Below are positions 11,758-24,198 of a stretch of 64,000 bases of DNA, in pieces. The DNA comes from Macrocystis pyrifera. Lineage: Eukaryota; Sar; Phaeophyceae; Laminariales; Laminariaceae. Under the pieces are notes generated by a model that was not told the DNA's origin, ran no database searches, and was given only the letters and a program-made list of their open reading frames with translations. Made by a program: the position numbers and the translations under genes. Numbering within the stretch: the stretch's first letter is position 1; every line of letters begins with the position of its first letter. The stretch is taken from positions 5,447,495-5,511,494 of the forward strand of contig JASSKH010000030.1 of assembly GCA_031763025.1 (NCBI GenBank). Reading direction: 5' to 3'.

Positions 11758-14082
11758 ATTGTATTAATTGTGTTACCTGGTGTATGCTCGTCGTACAGAC
11801 GGTGTGGACTACTTACCGTCTGTGGAGCGTACGACACGAGTTGCGACTCCGATTCCCGCAAGCCCTGCGCGCTTCGTAGCATTAATGATATATTCATGAT
11901 TCATTGCAGACACGTTATATTGTTGTATTATATAGATTTATCCTACAGCCATTTCGATCAAGTTTGATGCCTTTGACTCCTGATGCGTTCAGACTTTGTA
12001 AGGTGATCCCTGCCGACAGAGTTTGTTTTATCTTTCAGTTTTCTTCGTCGCCTGCAAGGTTGTGAAAACTTGTGGCCATGTTTGATTGAGCCCTCGTCGT
12101 TCGTGCTCCTATTATTATTAATAATAACCTGCTCTTGGTATCATGAATACTGGCGCATACAACCATTTTGTTGTGACAGGACTATTCTACTTCCCATTTC
12201 TTTTTTACTATGGATTCATATATACGTAGCGTACGTCGTACCTGGTATGGATACGAGTAATATGTACATGTGCGCGAGCGAGAGACGGCGCACCAATCGT
12301 AGTCAGTCGTGGCGCGCTCGCAGCCTGTCGCAACACCTCGTAAAAGGCCGTTGATTATTTTAATGATGTGATAAAGCTCGCACCTCCCTCCGCCAACCGC
12401 TGATTCTCCAAGATGGCTTACCAGGTCAAGATGGCTTACCAGGTCCTTGGTACACCTTATTGCAAGTATCATACGAGGATAATACTGATATTTAGCACGT
12501 GTAATATACCAGGTACGACGTACTGATATTATTAATGGCCCGTTATTTGATTCGCGTTTTCGACGTGAGGAGTATCATACATAGTGAAGCAGCCTTACTT
12601 GGTATATTTTTCAAATTCTAAGGTGCCTGTGTGTAGAGATGGAGTTATACACTGAGTAAAACGGAAGAGTTGACGCAATTGGGCCGGTGGAATTGGGGTC
12701 TGGAAGCGAAAAGTATAATTTTTTGGGCGTATTTGGGCGTCATTTGGTCTCCGAGCATGGTTGCAAACTGCAAACCTTGCGAAAGTGCGGAAGTTCAGTG
12801 CAGCGATCGTCTTGAAAAAACTCGTTAAAATTGATGCATGAGTTGAAAAATATACGATGTACTCCCTCGTGGCCTGTCAGCTGTCAGCTGTCGCCCTGTT
12901 GTTGTTGTTGTTCTCACATTAAATGTATGATCAGTTGGAGATACCGCTGTCGCCCTGAACAATCAACTGGAGATACCGCGCCACAGGGGCCAGAGGGCGA
13001 GAAGTACAGAGTTTCTGATTACTGCTGTGTGTGTTTCGTTCTTTCTCTCATAGAATGTATATATCGTGCCTGTCGTATCCAGCATGATTACCCAGAATTC
13101 CGTAGTCACCTCTGTTTACGTCGTACTGCAGATACACAACAATGTACCTGACCTGGTACATCAGTAGTATCTCTGCTGTGGCGTAGTTTTGTGACCACAT
13201 AACTTGTATCTTGTATAATCGGCACGCAAACTGGTTGAGCTGGACGTCGACGGGTAGAAAGAACGAACACACACACACAGCTGCACACACCCCGTCGACA
13301 TTCAGCACATTGGGCGACATGGGAGCAGTTATCGCTATCTATATACATTCCATGTACAGTAGTCAATATGATCATGCCATTTTTTTTCTAGGAGTCGTAC
13401 TGTTGTCAATGGCTCGCTGATGACCCCCCGCCCCCGCCCCCCACGCGGCGACTGTTACCCACATGCTGTTCTGTGCACCAAGAATAACAAAGGCTTCAAT
13501 AAATAGTGAAGTGCATAAAACTTCTGGAATAACGACGAACGACGACTACTTTAATAGTTACAAATATTAATACCTGGTATAATAAGTTTGAATCTGGTGG
13601 TATACGTAATAATGCCGAACTTTTTCCAGAGCTTTTATTATTAATAGTAGCACGGGTGGGCGGCGACGGACGACTTCGGGCCGTTGTGTAGTTGTACCTA
13701 CTGCTGTTTGTACTTGCGTTTCGAGTTGTATCATGCGTTCTTCTTTCATACGGTACTGCTCTGTGCACTCCATTTTGGTATTTCAGCAGGAACATGGTTG
13801 GCAAAACATCGTAACATTTCAACTTTTATTCAACCATATCTTTATTTTTCAACCATTTGGGGAGGGAATAGAACCGTTAAGGTCGGCAGAAGACGGCTTC
13901 CCGCCTGTTGCGTTCGACCGATCGATCCCAGCGCTCCTTGAAAATACGAGATTATCAAGTTTTTTAACCCTGTTTATTTTGGGTTGAAGTGGAGTTGCCC
14001 ATATTCTATTATTAACAATAGATACAGACATGACCATGTCCTGTGAGCAGCACGGACTGCATGCATCCCCGCGATGAGTTAA

Positions 14083-14219
14083 AAACTATTTTTAGAACTG
14101 CAGAGTCCCGCGTTTGGGGGACAAACCACTCGAATTCGTACGAGTTACATATATATGTAGTTAGTTCCCAAGACGGGACTACTATTAATACTGCTGTAGT
14201 TTGCCCTACTATAGAAGGG
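14083..14219. mobile_element. TTAA-flanked MITE (piggyBac-like), copy in RGS intron
   Basis: It has TTAA on both sides (14079-14082 and 14220-14223). The left arm includes AACTGCAGAGTCCCGCG and GGGACAAACCACTCG; the right arm includes CCCAAGACGGGACT and AGAAGGG. It is about 50 bp longer than the 7.35 kb copy because of an A/T-rich centre. Confidence 0.55.
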
Positions 14220-14983
14220 TTAATGTGAGAACAACACACCTTGTAGTATATTATTAATATTAATATTAGTAGTATATCTCTATTAATAGGATTGAAGAAT
14301 CGGCACGGACACTGGTTGTGCTGGATGTCGACGGGTATGATGGAAAGAACGGTTTAATGAATTTTAAAGGGAACACACATGTACGCTGAGAGAGGGCCAG
14401 TCGCCGGTTCATCCCAGACGCCCCCCCCCCCCGCCTCGTCTCCTTCGCGCTGCCGACACGGAGACAGGGAGATGTCAGATATATTGGGAATGAGCGAGAC
14501 GGCGCCGTGCTCCATTGTTATTTTTTTGTGTTTTGGGGGTTTGTGAGGTAGACAAACTCACGAAACAGGTGACAATCACAGCTATTGAGACCTGCATCTG
14601 CCACACACACACTGTACACCGAAGCAGCCAGGGCTGGTATCATCTCATATTTTATGAAGTACCTATCTTCTGCAGAAGGTTGGGGGGAAATGCGATTTAT
14701 CGAAAGTACGTTTTTTTCCGAATTGCGTTGCAAGGGGGTCGTGCAAGAAAGTTGACCTGGTATACTTGCTGTACCACGAGTCTCACATAATATGGTTTGT
14801 ATCATATAATATAATTTGTATCATACGGCACCCCTGCACAGCCAGTGTGATATATCGTGAGTTGCTCAGGCGCGCTCAAAGGAAATATTGCATTTTTCTT
14901 TGTTTTCGTACTTTTCCCGAATCTCACAAGGAAGGGTTCACAAGCTAGTTTTGTCTGCCGATCTTGAAGCACAGCGCGGCTGC

Positions 14984-15130
14984 GGGGGGGGGGGGGGGGG
15001 GGGGGGGTGCTCTCATTTGCTTGCTTACCTTATTATTAATAATAGTGATCTGACCATTGACCACGCGTGCCTTTCGGGACGGAGCACCGTTTCTACTCCT
15101 GATAAGCAACCTCCAACTGGCGCCGATTAT
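14984..15130 (-). mobile_element. LINE 3' end with poly(C) tail
   Basis: On the minus strand this is the last 130 bp or so of the LINE, followed by a C run (seen as poly-G at 14984-15007). The conserved piece reads TGACCATTGACCACGCG...TTTCGGGACGGAGCACCG on the + strand. The copy is 5'-truncated, as is usual for LINEs. Confidence 0.65.
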
Positions 15131-15436
15131 CATACATGCGCATTTTTCCACGTCGTATTGCATTTTTTTTTTCTTCTTGCATCTTATCCCTTTCCTGTTT
15201 CGCCGTCTACGGCCACCATCTTTCTCCGACAAGTGCCATAGGCAGCGATCGTTTTATCGCTGTAGAGTACTGCTGTAGTGTGCCAGACCTGTCCATGTGT
15301 GGGTTCTTCACATTAAACCGCTCTGTCTACCCGTCGACATCCAATACATCCAACGTCGATGCTGATTCTTCATCCTACTGCTGTGGAGAGAGAGGTACAA
15401 GTTCTGTGATCACCAAACCACGACACAGCAGAGATA

Positions 15437-15545
15437 CCGCGACGGAGGACCATAGTAAATAGGACCAAATTCTGTTAGTAAAAATAGGGAAATATTTAGG
15501 TTTGTGTGTGTACGGGTAGGTCCTATTTACTATGCCCCCCCGTAA
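15437..15545. mobile_element. TA-flanked MITE, copy 3
   Basis: The left arm GACGGAGGACCATAGTAAAT and right arm GGTCCTATTTACTATG with CCCCCCCGTAA are clear; TA follows at 15546. The centre is in the inverse orientation to copy 4. Confidence 0.7.
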
Positions 15546-15842
15546 TACAAGCAGCGCAAGACAGCAACAGGAGAATGGACAACGCAATGCCATGCCGTCG
15601 TACTGAAAAAAAAAACAACAAAAAACGAAAAGCACGCCGTACGTTCATGCGGGTTGGGTCGTCTCGCAATAACAACTGGTTTGAGGGGCAACGGCTGATG
15701 GCTATACAATCCTGAGATATTACGAGCATGGAATTGTGTACGGCGGTGTTGACGATATGTTTTCCCGCGGATCGCTCCCAGAACGCGAATGTGGAGCCAT
15801 GAAAGGACGATATTAATAGATGGTGACCAGATTGTGACATTA

Positions 15843-15947
15843 TTATGGGGGACCATAGTTAATAGGACCTATGGTATACATAAAAACCTATATATTTACC
15901 TATTTTTACCGACAATATTCGGTCCTATTTACTATGGTCCTCCGCAA
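15843..15947. mobile_element. TA-flanked MITE, copy 4
   Basis: Almost consensus throughout, including CCTATGGTATACATAAAAAC in the centre and GGTCCTCCGCAA at the right end. TA lies on both sides. Confidence 0.8.
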
Positions 15948-17220
15948 TATTAATAATTGATGAAGACGTCACAGCTGCAGACGAGTGGTCATGGCAGAAG
16001 TCCCTGCATCTCCTTCCTTGGTGTTGATGTTAATATAAAGTATTTCGATGATAATATCTGTACATTTTTGTACCGCCAGTACCTATTAATAGGTCATAGC
16101 TACCCGGCGGCAGGTCCTTTGCTGCTGTTGATCCGTGATTTATACTCCGTGGTCAATACAGTAGGTAGTGTATGGTGCCAATATGTATAATAGCGACCGC
16201 ATCCGCCCCTGCTTCGCCTCCCTATTCGACGACAGGAAGTCAACATCAACATCAACACCAACAACAAAAACGACGAGAAACAGTGGCCTCGTCCGCAAGA
16301 ATGTATCAGCAGCAATGTACCACCGCGCAGCGGTAGCAGTAGCAACAGCAAAAGAAAGCTCCGCGAGCAAAGGAATCAAATCTCTCTCCTCTCTTGTTCT
16401 CCTCTGTTGCGATTACTACACAAGCAGGTGCTGTATGTTTAACTTCGCTACAGCTGTAAGAGCATCAACATATCCTACAAACACTATGCTATCTATACCT
16501 GGTATATCACACCGCAGCAGCTGTATATAGTCAGCGGCATTCTAGAGTATAGTAATAACAACTGTACTGGATATATTAGAAAAAAAAAAACTATTGAAAT
16601 ATTAATACGCTGTTATGCTATTAATATCAGTATTAGAACAGTAATGACGGGAGATACATTCGCCTTCAAGCTTGAAGCATGCCAAGTGGGTACTGCGGTA
16701 GACGCAGGAAAGTGTTATAATAAGAGCAGGGATTGGGCGAGAGACTGGTGGTATCCGCTATCACCATGTACGTACATTTTGTCAGCTTCCGCAGAACGTA
16801 CCGCGGAACAAGGGTTACGAGTACTACAGCAGCAGCGGTACTACTATTAATAGTACCAGAGGTGTTGTTTCTTCTATATATATTGAAAGAATTATGCACT
16901 ACCAGGTATATACTCTATGCATCTCTGTGCACATTTTTGGGAGGCAAATTAAGTAGGATGACACTATAATACCTGGACCCCCCCCCCCACACGCCGATGC
17001 TCTTTGCTCTCTGTACATTGTCGGTACCTATGCAAGTCGATTAGTAATACCTTTCCAATGAAACAAATGGACCCCGCCACACACACGCACAAGCCGATGC
17101 TCTTGACTATTTGTACGTTGTCGGTACCTATGCAAGTGGATTAACAATATCATCCAAATGAAATAAATGGACCCCCCCCCCCCCCCCCCCCCTCCTAATG
17201 CTATTTTTGTCTAAACCCAG

Positions 17221-17628
17221 GTCCGCGAGTTGGACCAACTCTCGAGGGACGACGACGCCACTGCCGGCGAGCTGAGAGAAAAGCTCCGACACGTGGCAGA
17301 CGCCTTCGTGGGCCCCGAGAGCGCAACAGAGGTGAACGTCAAGGGGTCCACCCGGGAGTACGTGCTCGACTGCATCCAGGCCGCTCTCGAGGTCGGTGAT
17401 GATGATGCCCAGAAAGCCGGTACCGGTAACGGTATGTGTAGTGGTAGCGGTGACGGGAATGGCGGTGGGCGTGGGGGAGCCGGGGAGAGCCCTTGGGCGT
17501 GGGTGTTGGCGGTGGAGGCGACGGAGGCGTTGGTGGGGCTGGCGAGGGAGGTGCACCCCGTGATCTTCAACGGGATCTGGCCCCGGTTTCTCCAGTCGGA
17601 GGAGTTTGCGGTGATGATGAACGCTCAG
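17221..17628 (+). CDS. RGS gene exon 3, second half of RGS domain
   Basis: Acceptor ...AACCCAG and donor CAG|GTGAGG flank 136 codons in phase 0. VRELDQL continues the helix cut by the intron. ADAFVGPESATEVNVKGSTRE matches the conserved FI...A..EVNLD...RE block that contacts the G-alpha switch regions. EATEALVGLAREV and PRFLQSEEF match the final helices (F..AQ..I..LM...PRFLKS..Y). Between them lies a Gly/Ser/Asp insertion of about 35 residues, in a loop position, that ordinary RGS domains lack. Confidence 0.8.
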
Positions 17629-17638
17629 GTGAGGGGGA

Positions 17639-17690
17639 GGGGGTGTACTCATGTCATGCTTGGCCGTAGCCGTATGACCATAGACCCGAG
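17639..17690 (-). mobile_element. SINE 3' fragment
   Basis: TGTACTCATGTCATGC...GGCCGTAGCCGTATGACC marks the 3' end of the SINE on the minus strand. It begins 10 bp after the exon 3 donor and abuts the poly-G of the LINE piece that follows. Confidence 0.6.
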
Positions 17691-17832
17691 GGGAGGGGGG
17701 GGGGGGTTGGGAGGTCATACTCATTTGTTGCTTGCCTCGGTCATTTGAGCATGGGCCACGCATCCCTTTCGAGATGGAGCACCGTCTATGTATTTTCCTA
17801 GTAGAGGCACCTCCATCATTTGGGCGCTCACT
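17691..17832 (-). mobile_element. LINE 3' end with poly(C) tail
   Basis: A G-rich run (17691-17708) leads into ACTCATTTGTTGCTTGCC, the complement of the last LINE codons and its stop, then TTTCGAGATGGAGCACCG. It is joined tail-on to the SINE fragment at 17639-17690. Confidence 0.65.
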
Positions 17833-17897
17833 AAATCACGTTTTTTTCCAGGTAGGTGAATTAATTTCATTGCCATGCATGATAGTACGAGTAGGAC

Positions 17898-18010
17898 GAT
17901 ATATAGAGCCTCGCATCGCTACAATGCCGGGACGGCGCACGTCGGGTTTTCAGGTTTTCACCGACCTGGCAGACAATGCTTGCACCGAGCACGAAGCGCC
18001 GTGAGGTTTT
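17898..18010 (-). mobile_element. SINE internal fragment
   Basis: The complement strand carries the CGCATCGCTACAATGCCGG and GACAATGCTTGCACCGAGC blocks and stops at GAAGCGCCGTGAGG. It has no poly-C tail of its own. Confidence 0.55.
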
Positions 18011-18035
18011 CGTGTGTGGGTGTGGGTGTGGAAGA

Positions 18036-18168
18036 ACGGGGGTGTCCCCATGCCATCCATGGCCGTAGGTAGTCGTATGACCATAGACTCTCGCATCCCT
18101 ACAATGCCGGGACGGAGTAAGTCGGGTTTCTACCGACCAGCAGGGGGGCGGGGGGGGGGGGGGGGGGG
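18036..18168 (-). mobile_element. SINE fragment next to a G-rich run
   Basis: CCATGGCCGTAGGTAGTCG, then CCTACAATGCCGGGACGG, and then a poly-G run at about 18142-18168 that interrupts the body. This suggests a second insertion or tail expansion inside the SINE. Confidence 0.55.
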
Positions 18169-18263
18169 TAGTGTGATGGCTTTTGTTGTGTGCTGTACTG
18201 CTGGTGTATTTTGTCGTCTTTCTCACGTTAAGTGTTCCACATTAAGTGTTCCACATGTTTCAA

Positions 18264-18354
18264 CCCTTTTGGAACTGGTGTTCCGTTTTGGGGACAAACC
18301 AGTCAAATTGTAAGTACTTTTGTCCCCGAAACGGGACTGCTGCCGTAGAAGGGG
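18264..18354. mobile_element. TTAA-type MITE, copy in RGS intron
   Basis: It carries CCCTTTTGG, CGTTTTGGGGACAAACCAG, TTTTGTCCCCGAAACGGGAC and AGAAGGGG. The flanking tetramers have decayed (CAAC and TAAA). Confidence 0.55.
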
Positions 18355-20805
18355 TAAATGGTGTCTTGGGCAGGTGGAGGGTGGTGGTTTCGTAGCTGTA
18401 GGGTGAGTTACAGCCACATCGTCAACTATTTACATAGAGTATTAGGGTATGGTGTGCAGGGTGTTGGGTGCTACGTATTGTGTGTTGGGTGTAGGAGTGC
18501 TGTTGTCTTCCTGTTGCGTGTATACTGGTATCAATAGTGCCAGGTGCATGGAAATGTCAGTATGCGAATGCTGATGTTGGTGTCGAGGACGGTTTCGTTT
18601 TTATCAGAATATTTTTTGGAGTATTTTCGTAACTATTTATTGTGTTGCTCAAAATGGAGCTCTACTGGTATTATATATATATACCAGGTAGATTTTTTTA
18701 TGTCGTTTTTTTTTTTTTTTTTCCCGACGGGTGTGATAGATGATAGGCCTTGCGGTGTCCCTTCACAGCTGGCTGTATACAGGCAGTACGTAGATTCAGC
18801 GGGCGATGTAAATCCAGCAGATGGGCCTATTGATATTACTGCTGGCACGTACCAATACGACTTTTGCTGCTACTACTGCTGCTACTAATGCCACTACCGC
18901 TACGTACTACTACAGAGTACTGCTGTTGCTCCTTCTACAGCAGTCAGCCGGTGCTTGTTTGGGCTTGTACAAGCAAGCTACGAATACGATAAGCTTACAG
19001 AATACCAGGACAAGCGGTGACACATTTGAAACGGAATGTGTGTTGTCGTCGATGGGTCTACTGCTGCTGCTACGGCTGCTGCTGTTTCTGCTCGGCCTCG
19101 CATCCACCACGCAAACATTTTACCCGGAAAAGAGCCGGCTCTTGTTGCCTTCCGAAACCCTCAGATGCGTATATCAATAGCCTTGTACGACCTCTTGGTT
19201 GTTACACCTGGATGAGGCAGTAGAGAGCGTTAGATTCCCTCTGGTACTAGTACCTCAAGGACGTAGCCCGCAGTAGATTCTCTTCTGTGTTGAAGGTTGA
19301 TTTACGGCATTGCACGTATACACCTGGTGCCTGATACTGACTGGTGTGTATTACACCGCTCGTGGTGGAGAGGGAGGGACCGTTTGGCCTTCTGCTATGT
19401 TTTACCACAGTGGCCCGCCCAGGGTAAAAATACAAAAAAAAAAAAAAAATTGAAAAAAAAAAGGCAAGGAATATATACAAGGGAAGTGTGGAAGAGAGGG
19501 GTAAATATTTACGGTACCTGGCGTACAATTCGACGGGTACAAAGAACTATTTAGTGTGAAGAACACACAAATTGTACGAAGGCGGAGGACGATATCCGTG
19601 GCGCTCTTCTGTGTTCCGTTTGCCCTCGGTCTGGTACACTCCGATCACAGACAGCAGTCTGTACTTGTGTATGGTATTGCTTACGCCCTCCAATGCCTCA
19701 CCGAGCGTTTCTCAGCAACCCTGACTCGTCATCGGAGTGGTATCTGGCCGCTAATATAGTATCTGGTACCTGTTTGGAGTCTGCTGTGAACATCGGACGC
19801 GTCTTTTATTCCGGGCTAGGCCAGGGGTGGTCGTAGAAACACACACACACACGCACCCGCTCGCTCTTCGTACGTACTTTTTTTTTTTCGCAGGTCCAAG
19901 GCAGGCCGGGGGGGGGGGGGGGGGCGGGGGTTTACTAGCACCAAGTAAAACAAAGGTTGAAAGAAACGTCATTTTCTCAACTCGTGAAGAAATCTCACCG
20001 GTCTTTTTTTTCTTTTTTTTCTCTCATTCTGACCTCGGGAAGGCGTGTACATACGTTGCTCGTTTGTGTTTTTTTTTTCGAATACCCTCGGCAAGACTTG
20101 TACAAGGTATTTATTTGCAAACGACCACTTCCGAAAAACAAAAAACAGACATCAAGTACCATGGGGTAAAAAATATCCCGTACCAGGTATGTATTAACGC
20201 GCGAAATAATCACGGCCCACTCGGACGGAATTGCAAGCAGATTTTGTCGACAACAACCGGTAGGAAAGAGTATATAAACGCCGAGTGTTGCGTCTACGTT
20301 GTATGTAGAGATGCCTTGATTGGTGAGATTTTTCCAAAGCCCCCGTTTTGGTTGTGCACGCCCCCACAGTAGTTATCGAGAATATGGACTAGAAATTCCA
20401 ATTTTGAATTTCGTCCCAGGAGGCATTTTTTTTTTTTCGCCTGTTGCCGTGAATGTGTCGGACGGTAGTTAAGACTACTCTTGCGTATCTGAGTAGTCAA
20501 ATAGGTGTGCGAGCAAAAAGAGGTGCACGAGACTATGGAGCATGACCCCCCGTGTGTTTTGCTGGCATCTGACACGGGGAAGGATTGTGTGTGCGGAAAG
20601 GCGACAGCAGCGATGCTCGTCCGCGACCGATATATTCGCGTTGTTCCAAACTTTTTTTGGCGGACCTCTGCATCCCGTCTTCCGCACACAGGACGTCATC
20701 ACGACTGCTTTCGACCGCATCATAATAACCCCCCCCCCCCCACACACACACCCCTCCCATCCGTCCCCTCCTTATTTTTCCATCTTGCTCTTGCCTCGCT
20801 CGCAG

Positions 20806-21411
20806 GAAATGCGCACCGTGGGGTTCACGGGCCTAGACGGGAAGTTGATAATCAGCCGAATACCGCCGCCACCACCCTCCTCGCGGAGAGTGTCGTCGAA
20901 AAAGAAAATGGAACGCCCGTCGGCGTTCTTGAGGCCGGCCAGGGCCGGGGCCGGGGGCGGGGCGGGGATGGACGTGTCGCCGGTGCCCAGCAGTGCCAGC
21001 AACAACAGCAGCGTGGTCAGCAACGTGGATGTTGCCGAGATAGCCGCTGCCGCTGCCTCTACTGCTGCCGGTCCCTTGGGTGTGCCCTTCTCGGTGAGAA
21101 CGACGTCTTCCGCCCCTCGGTACTGCAGGACGTCGTTCCGCGTGAGGCCGGCGAGCCAACAGGGCTCCGGGTACCCTTTCTCCTCCTCCTCCTCTTCCTC
21201 TTCCTCCTCCTCCTCCTCCACCTCCACCTCCCGCGCGGGTATCATCGCGTTCGGCGGGTTGCCGGCGCGTTGGGGTAGAGGCTCGAGGAAATACGTCGCC
21301 CGCCCGCCCCCCGCGTCGACGTCGACGTCGGCGGAGGCGTCTCCGATCAAGGGCGGTTCCCTGCTCGAGGGCCGATCGTCCGCTACGCGCCGCGCTTTTT
21401 CTCTACGGTAG
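20806..21411 (+). CDS. RGS gene terminal exon
   Basis: The acceptor CGCAG|GAAATG continues phase 0 and the frame runs 201 codons to TAG at 21409-21411. It begins EMRTVGFTGLDGKLIISRI and then becomes Pro-, Ala-, Gly- and Ser-rich, including a Ser run coded by TCC/TCT at 21180-21222. There is no recognisable domain; it is a disordered C-terminal tail. Another frame is also open here (about 20505-21278), but it does not join in phase to exon 3. Confidence 0.65.
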   Translation, partial: EMRTVGFTGLDGKLIISRIPPPPPSSRRVSSKKKMERPSAFLRPARAGAGGGAGMDVSPVPSSASNNSSVVSNVDVAEIAAAAASTAAGPLGVPFSVRTTSSAPRYCRTSFRVRPASQQGSGYPFSSSSSSSSSSSSSTSTSRAGIIAFGGLPARWGRGSRKYVARPPPASTSTSAEASPIKGGSLLEGRSSATRRAFSLR

Positions 21412-21611
21412 TAAAAATAAATAGTGCGTACGAGCATGCCCTGCTAGGCTAGCCTAGCCTAGGCCGGCGTCCCTCCCTCCCCGTCCCCGTCCCGTCCCCG
21501 TGCGTGAAAGGCCGCTCCTCCTCTCCGTCAGACCGGTGGCAACTTTCTTCGGGCTTTCGAGCAGCTCGAATGGCTTATTGCACTGCACGAGGTTGATGGA
21601 GAGTGTGGATA

Positions 21612-21642
<31 letters not shown>

Positions 21643-22655
21643 CTCGATTGGAGGGTCCAATTACAAGTGGCATCGGGGTCGTTTTGGAAGCGGAACACCC
21701 AACCGTGCGAAGGAAACAAGATGTTTTGTTTTGTTTGCTTTCATGAGGGGCCGACCGGCTGGCCGGCGCAAAGCTACTACCTGCCAGTGTAGTGGAGAGT
21801 GGGGAGCTTGGATTACGGAGAGGCAGCTGAGTGGTTGGCCAAGGTGCTGCTGCTGCTGCTGCTGCTGCTTTGGAGCGCGGCGATCGCCCCGAGTGATCGG
21901 TGCGAGAGGATGGCTACCTATGTGCCTGACACGCCGTGTGAGCTAGCTGGCCATCAGCTCGACGAGGCCTGAGCCAAGGCAAAGCAAAGCAAGGCAAGGG
22001 GGCGCTTCTCCTCGATGAGAGAACCGGAGTTTCTATCGGAAAATACGTTTGACCCGTAGGAAACCGTAAAATCCAATCGCAGCCTGAAACAACGGCGCGC
22101 GGGGAAAAAAATGTGATCCTGAATGGATTAAAGAGTGGGTGGATGTTGTTGTTGCTGTTGTCGGCGGAAGCGCCACCATCACCACCAGCTGACCACCGTG
22201 GAGCTTTGTTTTGGTCTGAAGCAGGGTTCATCGTGTATTTTAATGTCTTTAAGTTTGTGTGCGAGTGCTGTATCGCGTGTGTATTCTCCTGTGGGAGTTT
22301 GATGCCCCCCCCCACCCCCCCCCCACCCCCGCCGCCGCCGCCGCCCTTTTCATGCCGTCGTCCCGAGTCTACCCCCGGTTTTTATGTCCAGCCTGCCGTG
22401 TGTTTGTTATGTCGTAGCAGTCAGAAGATATGCGGAGGCGGGGAGGGAGGGACATTGACGGGGGGAGGGCGTGTGGGAGGGGGTGTATAAGAAGTAGTAG
22501 ATCTGGTACCATTATAGCCGTCGACCCTTTTGATTCGAATTCTCAGTCCAGTTGCCGTCTCTTTTTTGTATGCTGGAATTTGGCTCGAGGCCGTCCCGCA
22601 TTGTAAATGTATCAAAATATTACGGTGTGATTTGATTGGTTGGTTGGTTGGTTGG

Positions 22656-22686
<31 letters not shown>

Positions 22687-24198
22687 CGCTAATAGTTGTA
22701 GCTAGCCTCGCTCGCTTGCTCGACATGTTGCCTCGTCGCGCCAGTAGTTGCTGTGACGTCCGAGATTGGGCGTTTGTTGAAGGCTGTATGATGCTTTCTC
22801 GCCCCCGAGTTCCGCCGCCTTTTTTTCCCGTCAGGTTGATGGGTTTCGAGTGTGGGGGGTCCTCCTTTGACACCAAAGACTGTGGAGGCAAGACTAGTGA
22901 TTTGTGACTTGACATACAATAGAACGATTTACTTACTGCTGCTGAGGTTTTGGGGTCGGTAGTCACTGGCTGTCTTGAACTGGTCAGAGATCGAGAGCGG
23001 TTTGGTCGCATAATGTATGATGTACGAGTAGAGTTTCCGGTTGGGAGACCGACCGATTCCGAACTTAGATACTGCTGTAACTTAATAGGACGGGGTGGGG
23101 GGAAGGGAGGGAGGGAGGAGGGGCGGGGGGGGGTGTGGGCCTCACTATATGCGCCACGTACGATATATTTGTGTTTAGTTGTGCTTTGCCTTGCCTTGCC
23201 TTGCCTTGGCTTGCTTGCCTGCTTGCCTGCCTGCCTGCTTGTTTGCAAGCTTTTAACTTGCAGCTTGTGCAAGCTCGTGTATCCAGTGGTAAAAGAGTGT
23301 CTTTGGCGTTCGATGGTGGGTTGGTTTTTAACGAAGTATTTAGTTTTTTACGCGCCGCTCGCCGTTTGGCGCCCCCCCCCCCCCCCCCCCGTTGTGTGGT
23401 TTTTTAGACCGCGTGTACTATTACCTACCTGGTATTGACGAGTATAGGGTGTGCCACGCGCTCCGCAGGCGGGGGGGGGGGGGGGGGGGGGGTTGAGTGT
23501 ACGTGTGGAAACCCCACATCATTGACGCTTTTCCGGTCCTCAGCGCTTGTTGCGGGCACTACTATCGTTGTAGTAGTAGTCTTGATACTGCTTCGACTAC
23601 TAATACGTATGTGGCATGTATTAATATTAGGAATTGTTTCCGTAGAGTTGCAGTCCACGCGAGCGAGGAGCAGTACGAGTAGGTAATTCGCTCGTCGTCG
23701 TGCATTATATATCAACCACTCTTCTTGTTGTTATTTTGGGCATACATTTTTATGCATGAAACTGAACCTTTGGAAATAAAAGGGAGGGAGTGTTCGTAGA
23801 AGTTATACCTTTGAAAGGGAGTTGGAAAGAGCGAGAGATCGTCGAGTGAAAGGGAATTGAAAAAGGCGACCTTCGAATGAAAAGGAATTCGAAAAAAAGC
23901 GACCTTCGAATGAAGGGAATTGAAAAAAGCTACCTTGGAATGAAAAAAAAATGAACATGAGCGACCTTCGAACAAAAGGAAATTGAAAACAGCGACTTAT
24001 TAATAGTTTTGTTCAGCTCTGTAAACTCGTGTAGCTTACGAAAAAGCGACCTTTCGAAAGGCGATTGAAAAAAGCAGCAGCGATGAACGAATGGAGTAGT
24101 TGCGATCCTCGTGGGCAAGGGGGGGCGCATTCGCTTACGCGCGCGGTTACCTCTCATGACCACACGACTTTTCTCGTCTTGTGCACCCACCCGCCAAA
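21412..24198. other. Intergenic between the two genes
   Basis: It holds a 25-base poly-G near 21617, C-rich runs near 22306 and 23373, an ATTG tetranucleotide run at 22637-22687 and a poly-G near 23474. A 283-codon minus-strand frame (22421-23272) lies over these repeats; I do not accept it as a gene. A short GAATGAAAAGGGAATTGAAAA-like degenerate repeat (units GCGACCTTCGAATGAA) covers about 23780-24080. Confidence 0.4.

Larger units (their letters stand above)
10317..17220 (+). other. RGS intron, 6.9 kb
   Basis: GT at 10317 and AG at 17219-17220, splitting the RGS domain at a codon boundary (phase 0). It holds two TA-flanked MITEs, one TTAA-flanked MITE, a LINE 3' fragment, several TACCAGGTA words and many CTATTAATA words. 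No exon-like coding sequence is seen inside. Confidence 0.6.
17629..20805 (+). other. RGS intron, 3.2 kb
   Basis: GTGAGG donor and CGCAG acceptor. It is filled by three SINE pieces, a LINE 3' piece, one TTAA-type MITE, a poly-G run near 19905 and TACCAGGTA words at 18682 and 20181. No additional coding exon is seen. Confidence 0.55.
9275..21411 (+). other. Gene span: polyglutamine RGS-domain protein
   Basis: RGS domains bind activated G-alpha subunits and speed GTP hydrolysis, ending the signal at the membrane. The proposed model has four exons (9275-9865, 9969-10316, 17221-17628, 20806-21411) and about 650 residues: a polyglutamine N-terminus (roughly residues 105-185), a basic Ser/Arg/Pro linker, an RGS domain (roughly 280-446) and a low-complexity C-terminus. 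The two halves of the RGS domain lie in different exons and join in phase 0 across perfect GT and AG sites. The N-terminal half of the model is the uncertain part: the polyQ frame and the RGS frame differ, and a 103 bp intron is inferred to link them. No transmembrane segment is seen, unlike the receptor-fused RGS proteins of some protists. Confidence 0.7.

Noticed and set aside
20505-21278. Alternative 257-codon frame over the RGS terminal exon
   Set aside because: It does not join in phase to exon 3 and is G/C-composition driven.
22421-23272. 283-codon minus-strand frame
   Set aside because: It runs across ATTG and purine repeats (INQSINQSINQPTNQ), has no domain and no splice context; open by composition.
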